This document shows positions 1-5,668 of a DNA stretch of 12,188 bases, piece by piece (positions within the stretch are counted from its first letter, which is position 1; each line of letters begins with the position of its first letter). Both the position numbers and the translations under genes were made by a program. The notes beneath the pieces were generated by a model that saw nothing but the letters and a program-made list of their open reading frames with translations, was not told the DNA's origin and ran no database searches. Source of the DNA: Alphaproteobacteria bacterium (GTDB lineage Bacteria > Pseudomonadota > Alphaproteobacteria > Caulobacterales > Parvularculaceae); the NCBI GenBank assembly GCA_030428745.1, contig JAUIEG010000031.1:1-12188 (forward strand). Direction: 5' to 3'.

Positions 1-415
1 CGCCCTCGATTACATGCAGCAGATGAACCCCAATGCGCCGTTCAGCTGGGTCGCGGGTTTTTCCTTCGGCTCCTGGATCGCCATGCAGCTCTTGATGCGC
101 CGCCCGGAAATCGTCGGCTTTATTGCCGGTTCGACGCCGGCCAATCTTTATGACTTCTCATTCCTCGCGCCCTGCCCGTCCTCAGGCATCGTTATTCATG
201 CCGAACATGACAAGATCTGCGCGCCGGAAGAAACGCGCGGCATGGTGGAGCGTACACGCACGCAAAAGGGGCGGAAGATCAAATTCGAAGTCGTGCCCGG
301 CGCTGACCATTTCTTCGAGTCCCATATTGAAGCGTTTATCAAGTCCGCCGAGACCTATCTTGACGATCGCCTCGCCCATGACCTGCCCGAGGGTGAGTAT
401 CACGGCGAAAAATAA
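1..415 (+). CDS. Alpha/beta hydrolase (COG2945-like), C-terminal part
   Basis: Only the C-terminal 137 residues are present; the reading frame is open at the left edge of the window and the start lies outside it. The catalytic-triad context of an alpha/beta hydrolase is visible. The nucleophile elbow is GFSFGS, with Ser as the nucleophile. The acid region is VIHAEHDK, with Asp as the likely acid. The catalytic His is in GADHFF, followed by a final helix and a YLDDRL segment. The stretch LMRRPEIVGFI followed by PANLYDFSFLAPCPSSG strongly resembles the small COG2945 hydrolases of Alphaproteobacteria, which are about 210-220 residues long, so roughly one third is missing. It is probably a soluble cytoplasmic protein. 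The natural substrate of this family is not known, and an esterase-type activity is only inferred. The next gene on the strand starts 94 nt downstream. Confidence 0.85.
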   Translation, partial: ALDYMQQMNPNAPFSWVAGFSFGSWIAMQLLMRRPEIVGFIAGSTPANLYDFSFLAPCPSSGIVIHAEHDKICAPEETRGMVERTRTQKGRKIKFEVVPGADHFFESHIEAFIKSAETYLDDRLAHDLPEGEYHGEK

Positions 416-456
416 AGCCGCGCCAAGGACTTAACGTTCCAGCGCTTCTCTCCGGA

Positions 457-485
457 TTAACTTTTGCAAGCCATGCTGATATGCT
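457..485 (+). promoter_or_regulatory. Possible sigma-70 type promoter for the 113-aa gene
   Basis: A TTAACT box (457-462) and a TATGCT box (480-485) are separated by 17 nt. Each matches the -35 and -10 consensus at four of six positions. Transcription would start near 492, leaving a short leader before the ATG at 510. This is pattern matching only, and such matches arise by chance; it could be wrong. Confidence 0.27.
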
Positions 486-509
486 GGCGCAACTGTCCGG
501 GGGGACTCC

Positions 510-851
510 ATGATCGACATGCTGACCAGAGCCTTGCCGCTCACATGGCGGCCCTTCTCTGCAAAGCTCACCGGCGTGAGCGGATTCACGGGCCGGGGCT
601 CAGTTTCCTTTCTGATCGGCGGCGATGGCGCAAAAAAACTCGTCGTCGACTTGCAAGGCGTCGCCGGACGCGAGGCGGACGTCGTTGCAAACGATCAGAC
701 AGCCGTGACCGTGAAGATTGTAAAGGGTCGCGCCAACGCGACATTCACCTCAAAACGTGGCGCCAAATTGCCTGATCTTGGCGACGGCGCCCGCATCGAC
801 ATCCGCCAGAACGGCGACATTATCCTGAGCGGCGTTTTGTCCCGCAGCTGA
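510..851 (+). CDS. Unrecognised 113-aa protein, probably beta-rich
   Basis: I do not recognise this family. The ATG at 510 follows a G-rich Shine-Dalgarno-like run (GGGGGGA, 499-505), which supports this start; a second in-frame Met lies three codons on. There is no convincing signal peptide or membrane span. The body alternates hydrophobic and polar or charged residues with many Gly (KLVVDLQGVAGREADVV, then TVKIVKGRANATF, then IDIRQNGDIILSGVL), which suggests a small beta-sandwich or barrel. The C-terminal IRQNGDIILSGVL reads like a conserved core strand pair. The reading frame at 464-775 overlaps it but is basic, Arg-rich and low in complexity, as expected for an out-of-frame shadow. The protein is probably real, and its function is unknown. 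Confidence 0.6.
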   Translation: MIDMLTRALPLTWRPFSAKLTGVSGFTGRGSVSFLIGGDGAKKLVVDLQGVAGREADVVANDQTAVTVKIVKGRANATFTSKRGAKLPDLGDGARIDIRQNGDIILSGVLSRS

Positions 852-882
852 CGCGCTTTGCCGCAAGACGCCTCGTGCAATT

Positions 883-898
883 TAACATCGCTATGTTA
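883..898. promoter_or_regulatory. Perfect-arm inverted repeat upstream of the 48-aa gene
   Basis: TAACAT (883-888) and ATGTTA (893-898) are exact reverse complements separated by CGCT. The element lies between the stop of the 113-aa gene (851) and the ATG at 924. The AT-rich arms and the lack of a following T-run make an intrinsic terminator unlikely. An operator for a dimeric regulator is the more natural reading, but this is inference from shape and position only. Confidence 0.33.
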
Positions 899-923
899 TC
901 GTTCGACGAAGTAACGGGAACAG

Positions 924-1070
924 ATGCGCGTGGCGGCGGAAGATCCAAATGAAGTTGACGATGATTTCCCGGCGCCGCCGCCGCGAATGTCGCAACACCT
1001 GCCAATGGCGACAATATTGCTGGCGAGCGGGATCGCAGCGCTGATCGTCCTGCTCACCCTCTCCTACTAG
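924..1070 (+). CDS. Small tail-anchored-like membrane protein, 48 aa
   Basis: This is a short reading frame that is easy to miss. The ATG at 924 is preceded by a purine-rich GGGAACAG, and an in-frame TAA at 912-914 rules out a longer form. The N-terminal 21 residues are polar, acidic and Pro-rich (EDPNEVDDDFPAPPPR). From about residue 28 to 46 there is one uninterrupted hydrophobic segment (MATILLASGIAALIVLLTL), and the protein ends two residues later. That is the layout of a C-terminal tail-anchored or single-pass inner-membrane protein with a cytoplasmic acidic N-terminus. I do not recognise a family. The gene runs convergently into accA with a 20-nt gap. The uninterrupted hydrophobic segment in a compositionally sensible frame is the main reason to believe it is real. 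Confidence 0.5.
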   Translation: MRVAAEDPNEVDDDFPAPPPRMSQHLPMATILLASGIAALIVLLTLSY

Positions 1071-1090
1071 TCAATCGTTTAAACTGGCGC

Positions 1091-2074
1091 CTAAGCGAGG
1101 CCGGTGCGGCCGATCGCGAGGAATTTGTTCCTGCGCTGTTGCTTGAGTTCATCAGGAGAAAGATGTTCGAGTTCGCGGATCGCCGATTCCACCGCATCTC
1201 CAAGACGTTCAATGGTCAGCCCCGAATCGCGATGCGCGCCGCCCACGGGCTCAGCAATAACGCCGTCGATAACGCCCAGCTCTAAAAGATCCTGCGCCGA
1301 AATGCGCATGGCTTCCGCCGCATCAGGCGCCTTGTTCTCCCCCTTGCCGGCGGCGTCTTTCCAGAGAATGGAAGCGCAGCCTTCCGGAGAGATGACGGAA
1401 TAAACGGAATGCTCCAGCATCAAAACCTTATTTGCGGCGGCCAGCGCCACGGCGCCGCCAGACCCGCCCTCGCCAACAATTACGGAGACAAGCGGCGCGC
1501 CGAGACCAAGGCACTTTTCCGTACACGATGCAATCGCTTCCGCCTGGCCCCGCTCTTCCGCGCCGCGCCCCGGATAGGCGCCCGGCGTGTCAACGAGAGT
1601 CACGACCGGCATATTGAACCGCTCAGCCATATCCATCAGGCGCATCGCCTTGCGGTAGCCTTCAGGCCGGGCCATGCCGAAATTATGTTGGACGCGGCCC
1701 GCCGTATCGGCGCCTTTTTCATGACCGATAAGCATGATCGACCGGCCGCGCAGACGCGCCGGCCCGCCAAGGATCGCCGCATCTTCACCAAAGGCGCGAT
1801 CACCGGCCAGCGGCGTGAAATCGTCCACAAGCTGCGATACATAGTCTGCGAAATGTGGGCGTAACGCGTGACGGGCGACTTGCGTTTTCTGCCAGCGCGA
1901 CAGCTTTGAATAGGCGTCGGACAAAAGACTGTCCGCCTTGCCCTGAAGCTTTTCGATTTCTTCATCCACATTGACGCCGGTCTCTCCATCCATCTGGCGA
2001 AGATCGGCGATCTTACCCTCAAGTTCGGCAATCGGTTTTTCAAAATCGAGATAAGTGCGCATGGGTGAAGACAT
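1091..2074 (-). CDS. accA: Acetyl-CoA carboxylase carboxyltransferase subunit alpha
   Basis: AccA pairs with AccD to form the carboxyltransferase that moves CO2 from carboxybiotin-BCCP to acetyl-CoA, making malonyl-CoA for fatty acid synthesis in the cytoplasm. The 327-aa product matches the usual length of about 320. Visible hallmarks are the N-terminal YLDFEKPIAELEGKI, VDTPGAYPG (161-169), the oxyanion-type glycine loop GEGGSGGA (201-208) and SPEGCASILWKD (229-240). The start at 2074 was chosen because a purine-rich AAAGAG precedes it at usable spacing. Met at 2062 (MRTYLDFEKP) is nearly as good and gives 323 aa. The frame extends to 2116, but that tail has no family support. It lies 101 nt downstream of xerD on the same strand, so it could be the last gene of that operon or have its own promoter in the gap. 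Confidence 0.97.
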   Translation of the reverse strand: MSSPMRTYLDFEKPIAELEGKIADLRQMDGETGVNVDEEIEKLQGKADSLLSDAYSKLSRWQKTQVARHALRPHFADYVSQLVDDFTPLAGDRAFGEDAAILGGPARLRGRSIMLIGHEKGADTAGRVQHNFGMARPEGYRKAMRLMDMAERFNMPVVTLVDTPGAYPGRGAEERGQAEAIASCTEKCLGLGAPLVSVIVGEGGSGGAVALAAANKVLMLEHSVYSVISPEGCASILWKDAAGKGENKAPDAAEAMRISAQDLLELGVIDGVIAEPVGGAHRDSGLTIERLGDAVESAIRELEHLSPDELKQQRRNKFLAIGRTGLA

Positions 2075-2175
2075 AGGGACTCTTTGGTTAGAGATCAGAT
2101 ATCCAGATTGCTGCAATACCTAGTATCTTGGCAAATAGGCGGCAACCCTTGTCCACCAGGGCCATGGCAATTCCG

Positions 2176-3120
2176 CTATTTCCCGCCCCTTTTCCGGGCC
2201 AGAGGATGCTTCGACATCACAAGATCCCGAAGACGGTCCTGGGCGACGTGGGTGTAGATCTGGGTGGTGGTGATGTCGGCGTGCCCCAGCATCTGCTGAA
2301 CGCTTCTAAGGTCCGCCCCGCCATCGAGAAGATGGGTCGCAAAGGCATGGCGGAGAACATGAGGCGAGACCTTTGACGGCGGCACGCCAGCCGCCGCGGC
2401 GAGATCTTTCAATATCTGCGCGAAACGGGCCGTCGTGATATGGCCGGTCTTGCCGCGCGAGGGAAAAAGCCAGGGCGATGAGGCGCCCTCTTCGAGGAAA
2501 TCGTTGCGCACCTCAAGATACGCCTCAACAGCATTCACCGCCCGCTCGGTCAGCGGCGCGAGCCGCTCCTTGTCGCCCTTGCCGCGAATGATCAGCAACC
2601 GCTCGCCCTTGCGCATGGCGGCGAGCGGGAGCCCCACAAGCTCAGACACCCGCAAGCCGCCCGCATAAAGAATCTCCAGCATGGCGACGAGCCGCAAACC
2701 TTTTGGGCCTTCGACCGCTTCCGCCGCCTCAAAGAGCGACGCGACTTCTTCGCGGCTCAGGATTTTCGGAAGCGCCCGTCTTGTTTTCGGGCGCTCAATC
2801 GCCGCCGTCGGATTATCGGCGCGGTAGCCTTCCGTATACAGAAATTGATAGAATTGCCGGAGCGCGGAAGTTTTGAGCGCCGCTGTCGCCGCCGACAGCC
2901 CCTGCTGCTCCAACGCTTCCAGCCATGCTGCGATGTCATCAGCGCCAGCGGTTTCCAGGGTCTCGCCGCGCTTCAGCGCAAACGAGGAAAAGCGTTCAAG
3001 ATCGCGGCCATAGTTTTTGAGCGTGTTGGCGGCGGCGGCGCGTTCGACCGCCATCATTTCCAGAAACGCCTCAATCAGGCGGGCGTTTGTTTGCAAAGCT
3101 TCTGCGCGATTTGCGCTCAT
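2176..3120 (-). CDS. xerD: Site-specific tyrosine recombinase XerD
   Basis: XerD acts with XerC at dif, under FtsK control, to resolve chromosome dimers before cell division. The 314-aa protein has an N-terminal SAM-like core-binding domain (about 10-105) and a C-terminal catalytic domain. All catalytic residues are present: R157 (GLRVSE), K181 (RGKGDKE), H254 and R257 (SPHVLRHAFATHLL), H280 (LGHADI) and nucleophile Y289 (TTTQIYTHV). XerD rather than XerC is favoured by GADLRSVQQMLGHADITTTQIYTHV-type conservation and the C-terminal LVMSKHPLARK tail. The start at 3120 follows GGAAAAG and gives a normal length. The frame remains open to 3309, but that would add 63 Arg-rich residues lying inside the upstream gene. 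It begins 19 nt after the stop of the 566-aa exported-protein gene, so the two are probably cotranscribed. Confidence 0.95.
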   Translation of the reverse strand: MSANRAEALQTNARLIEAFLEMMAVERAAAANTLKNYGRDLERFSSFALKRGETLETAGADDIAAWLEALEQQGLSAATAALKTSALRQFYQFLYTEGYRADNPTAAIERPKTRRALPKILSREEVASLFEAAEAVEGPKGLRLVAMLEILYAGGLRVSELVGLPLAAMRKGERLLIIRGKGDKERLAPLTERAVNAVEAYLEVRNDFLEEGASSPWLFPSRGKTGHITTARFAQILKDLAAAAGVPPSKVSPHVLRHAFATHLLDGGADLRSVQQMLGHADITTTQIYTHVAQDRLRDLVMSKHPLARKRGGK

Positions 3121-3139
3121 CGCTTTTCCATCGACGGCG

Positions 3140-4840
3140 TCACCGGCCTTTGGGCGGCTTGATGCGCGGCGCAAAGCCTCGATCTTCGCTCGCATCGGCA
3201 GCTTGCCCTGCCGCGGGCGCGCCGGCAAAGCTCGCCGCCATGGCGCGCTCGAACCGGTGACGGCGCCCAAGCTCCGGCATCCCCGCCGCATCCAGCCCTT
3301 CCTCGACAATCACCGACTCAACGTCGCCGCCGAAGGCCACGGCGCCTGAAGACGCTGCAAGCGCCGCGAGCCCGGCCTGGCCCACTTTTTCACCAGCGAC
3401 CGCATCAAACGCCGCCTCAAGGATCCGCGCTGTCACCGTCGGGTCTTCATGCGCACTGGCCCCCGACGCCAAACCTGTCTCGTTAGAAAGAAGCGACACA
3501 CCGGCGCCGCGGGCGATGCTCGCCGCTGTTTGCGGGTCAAGAAGCGAAAGCATGTTGACCCGGTCGATAAATTCGATCCCGAGCGCTTCGGGCAAGGCCG
3601 CAACGCTTTCATTGGCGCCGACCATAGAAGAAAGCCAGCGGCCGGCGCCGACGCTGTCGCCCGTCATCATGGCCGCAAGGGCGAAGCTTGACGCTTCCTC
3701 CGGCGAGACAATCACGCCTTCGAGCGTCGCAATCTGGTCTGCGTAAAGATGCGACAGCGCATAGGTGCGATGAAAACTGTCAGCGCGGGCAAGCGCGAGG
3801 GAAATCCGCTGCGCCTTATCGCGGATAAATTCCGGCGCTGTCATGGCCGCGATAGACTGGTACAGCAGAGCGTCCGTCACCGGATCTCCTGGCCGTGACG
3901 CCGCGATATCGACAGCGGACGCAAGATCAGCGACTTCAAACTGAACGCCGTTGAAAAGGCTGTTGAGGCGCGACGGCGCCATCACGCCCATGGCGAGAGC
4001 GCGCATAGTCGCCTCAATACGCAGCGCATTGGAAACATCTGTGTCCCCGGCCACCGCAGCGACGACCCCGCCATCGGCGCCGGCGAGGTCGTTGAGGCTC
4101 ATCTCAACGCCGGCCGCTTTTAGCGCCGCATATTGAAGAGCGGTTTTGATCGGGGGCACGTCCTTTGGCGGCGCGCCGGCAGCCGCAGCGAAGAACAACG
4201 CTTCATCCGCCTGAGAAAGGGCGCCGCGTTCACGCAGCAGATTCATGGTGAGATCGAAAGCGTCCAGTTCGCCGGCCCGGGCGTAACAGAAAGCTCTGAG
4301 CCGCACCCAGAAAATCGCTTCGCGCCCGCCTGAAAGCCCTGCCCCGCGACGGCAGGCGCTGTCCGCATCACCGCCTAAGAGGCTGATCGTCGCCTCGGCT
4401 TCCGCCACAGAAAGATCGTTTCGGCCCGAGGTGGCGAGACTTGCAATATTGCGGGCTTCATCAACGAACCCGGCTCGCGCCAGCGCCAACAGCTTTTTCC
4501 CGCCAAGCGAAGCGTCCGCACCGGCCGGCTTTGCGCCCGGCGACAGAAGCGTGCGCCGCATGGCTTCGCCGAGGCTCGGCGAAGCCGGACGCACCGGCGC
4601 ATGTGACAACAGAAAATCAAGCATCTGCGGATCGGCGTCGGCCCAGAGCGTCCCCGGCAACGCTCGGTCACCCTCGTCGAGCCCGCCAATAGCGAACGCA
4701 TCCGTCGGGAGCTGTGCGGTTTCAACGCTTTCAGGGGCGGCGATCTGAGCCATGGCGACGGGGGCGACGGGGGCGAAGGGCGCGATCGCCCCGGCGACGA
4801 ATGCGGAGGCCGCTGCGGCAAGGAGCTTATTGCGCGTCAT
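3140..4840 (-). CDS. Uncharacterised exported helical-repeat protein, 566 aa
   Basis: I do not recognise a named family. A Sec signal peptide is clear: MTRNK, a hydrophobic Ala-rich core, and a likely cut after A31 (AMA, then QIA). The mature part is almost entirely Ala-rich amphipathic helix, with TPR-like helix pairs such as KKLLALARAGFVDEARNIASLA (about 115-136) and WVRLRAFCYARAGELDAF (about 178-195). The mature protein has exactly two cysteines, C163 and C185, which could form a disulfide in the periplasm. The C-terminus is a low-complexity Ala stretch ending in a basic PRIKPPKGR. The ATG at 4840 follows ACGGAAG, and its first 14 nt overlap the end of a 41-aa membrane-peptide gene. xerD follows after 19 nt. 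A periplasmic scaffold or adaptor role is plausible for a TPR-like protein but is not shown. Confidence 0.85.
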   Translation of the reverse strand: MTRNKLLAAAASAFVAGAIAPFAPVAPVAMAQIAAPESVETAQLPTDAFAIGGLDEGDRALPGTLWADADPQMLDFLLSHAPVRPASPSLGEAMRRTLLSPGAKPAGADASLGGKKLLALARAGFVDEARNIASLATSGRNDLSVAEAEATISLLGGDADSACRRGAGLSGGREAIFWVRLRAFCYARAGELDAFDLTMNLLRERGALSQADEALFFAAAAGAPPKDVPPIKTALQYAALKAAGVEMSLNDLAGADGGVVAAVAGDTDVSNALRIEATMRALAMGVMAPSRLNSLFNGVQFEVADLASAVDIAASRPGDPVTDALLYQSIAAMTAPEFIRDKAQRISLALARADSFHRTYALSHLYADQIATLEGVIVSPEEASSFALAAMMTGDSVGAGRWLSSMVGANESVAALPEALGIEFIDRVNMLSLLDPQTAASIARGAGVSLLSNETGLASGASAHEDPTVTARILEAAFDAVAGEKVGQAGLAALAASSGAVAFGGDVESVIVEEGLDAAGMPELGRRHRFERAMAASFAGAPAAGQAADASEDRGFAPRIKPPKGR

Positions 4841-4952
4841 AATTGGCTTCCGTTTGAATTTCGCGGGTCTCAGGCTCCATCATCTGGCCGTAAACGAAAA
4901 GTCCGATCAGCCCGGCCAGGGCCGCCAGCAACAAAATTCCTACAAACCGCAC
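4827..4952 (-). CDS. Small single-span membrane protein, 41 aa, GTG start
   Basis: The frame opens at a GTG (4952) preceded by a good Shine-Dalgarno AGGGAG (4960-4965, 7 nt spacing). It encodes a short basic start, one hydrophobic span at about residues 3-21 (FVGILLLAALAGLIGLFVY), then a polar acidic tail (EPETREIQTEANYDAQ). Its TAA at 4827-4829 lies inside the next gene, a 14-nt overlap in another frame that includes the 566-aa gene's ATG. That suggests translational coupling. The most likely topology is an inner-membrane anchor with the C-terminal tail in the periplasm, the compartment to which the 566-aa partner is exported. It is probably the first gene of the 4952-to-1091 minus-strand run. 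I recognise no named family. The start codon and Shine-Dalgarno pair, the clean membrane span and the overlap are the grounds for calling it. Confidence 0.62.
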   Translation of the reverse strand: MRFVGILLLAALAGLIGLFVYGQMMEPETREIQTEANYDAQ

Positions 4953-5089
4953 GAAACCGCTCCCTTCGAGGCCCCTCGCCGGTCAGCGCGCCAATTTCGC
5001 CCGGCGAGCCGCCCGCTTTTCCTCACATGGTCGCCTCGATCAGCATCCTAGCTAGCATCCCGAAGCGCGCTCCCCTACATCTAGCCCTC
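4953..5089. promoter_or_regulatory. Divergent intergenic region, likely holding two promoters
   Basis: These 137 bp separate the minus-strand run that begins at 4952 from aroK (+), so start signals for both directions should lie here. I see no box pair close to the sigma-70 consensus. What stands out is a 7-bp direct repeat AGCATCC at 5042-5048 and 5054-5060, with 12 nt between repeat starts, enclosing the 8-bp palindrome CTAGCTAG (5048-5055). It could be a regulator site or chance. The frame of aroK stays open across 5027-5089, so part of this may be translated if the longer start is used. Confidence 0.35.
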
Positions 5090-5668
5090 ATGGGGCAAGC
5101 TCGTAAACACCCTGACCTTTCCTGCGCCCGGCCGGTGGTCCTTGTCGGCATGATGGGCGTTGGGAAAACCACTGTAGGGCGGCGCCTTGCGCCGCATCTC
5201 GGCTTGCCTTTTTTCGACGCCGATCACGAGATCGAAAAAGCCGCCGGCATGACCGTTTCTGATCTGTTCGCCGCGCACGGAGAGCAAAGCTTCCGCGAAG
5301 GCGAGGCCCGGGTGATCAAGCGCCTGCTCGAAGGACCGCCCCATGTCCTCGCCACAGGGGGCGGGGCGGTGGTCAATCCCGAAACCCGCGCGCTCATCAC
5401 CGACCGGGCGGTGTCGGTCTGGATCCGGGCGGATGTGGACACCATCGTCAAAAGGGCGACCAAGAGGAATACAAGACCCCTGCTCCAGAACGATGACCCG
5501 CGGGAGACTGTGATCAGGCTGATGAAAGAGCGCGAACCTTTTTACGCAAGCGCCAATATTCATGTCGACAGCCATGCGGGTCCGCATGCAAATACGGTGG
5601 AACTGATTCTCGATGAATTGCGCGCCCGTCCCGACCTCCTGACGGCAGCCAAGGAGCCTTCGCCATGA
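5090..5668 (+). CDS. aroK: Shikimate kinase
   Basis: AroK phosphorylates shikimate to shikimate 3-phosphate with ATP, the fifth step of the chorismate pathway, in the cytoplasm. From the ATG at 5090 it is 192 aa. It has the Walker A GMMGVGKT (20-27), the shikimate and metal-binding DAD (43-45), R69 in FREGE, the GGGA substrate loop (90-93), the lid with R129 in RPLL, and R148 in the EREPFY adenine-side motif. The start is not certain. An in-frame ATG at 5027 would add 21 residues without family support, and neither start has a convincing Shine-Dalgarno, so a leaderless or near-leaderless message is possible, as is common in Alphaproteobacteria. The gene overlaps aroB by 4 nt (ATGA), so the two are translationally coupled. 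Confidence 0.95.
   Translation: MGQARKHPDLSCARPVVLVGMMGVGKTTVGRRLAPHLGLPFFDADHEIEKAAGMTVSDLFAAHGEQSFREGEARVIKRLLEGPPHVLATGGGAVVNPETRALITDRAVSVWIRADVDTIVKRATKRNTRPLLQNDDPRETVIRLMKEREPFYASANIHVDSHAGPHANTVELILDELRARPDLLTAAKEPSP
5651..5656 (+). promoter_or_regulatory. Strong ribosome binding site of aroB
   Basis: AAGGAG ends 8 nt before the aroB ATG at 5665 and lies inside the last codons of aroK. It is one of the few consensus-quality Shine-Dalgarno sequences in this window and fixes the aroB start together with the ATGA overlap. Confidence 0.7.

Noticed and set aside
238..243. Possible defect in the TyrS KMSKS loop (residues 238-243 of the product, KKMGKT)
   Set aside because: KMGKT-type and KFGKT-type loops are normal in this bacterial TyrS group, so it is not a lesion. 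Numbers here are residue positions in the protein encoded at 10612-11865.
464..775. Overlapping 103-aa plus-strand frame
   Set aside because: It is Arg-rich, low in complexity and lacks a ribosome site; it is a shadow of the gene at 510-851.
820..1014. Minus-strand 64-aa frame over the 48-aa gene
   Set aside because: Its composition is that of antisense GC-rich sequence, with no ribosome site and no recognisable feature; the plus-strand frame with a clean membrane span is preferred.
2075..2116. Longer accA start adding 14 residues
   Set aside because: No family member I know begins this way; the YLDFEKP block should lie close to the N-terminus, so 2074 or 2062 fits better.
2146..2161. Imperfect inverted repeat between xerD and accA as a terminator
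   Set aside because: CCCT and AGGG arms with internal mismatches and no T-run on either strand; too weak to call.
3117..3131. Four-codon mini-frame (M-E-K-R) whose TGA overlaps the xerD ATG
   Set aside because: Such short frames are expected by chance, and the same bases already serve as the xerD ribosome site.
3121..3309. Upstream extension of the xerD frame by 63 codons
   Set aside because: It lies inside the 566-aa gene, is Arg-rich and unlike XerD, and the start at 3120 has a GGAAAAG and gives the normal length.
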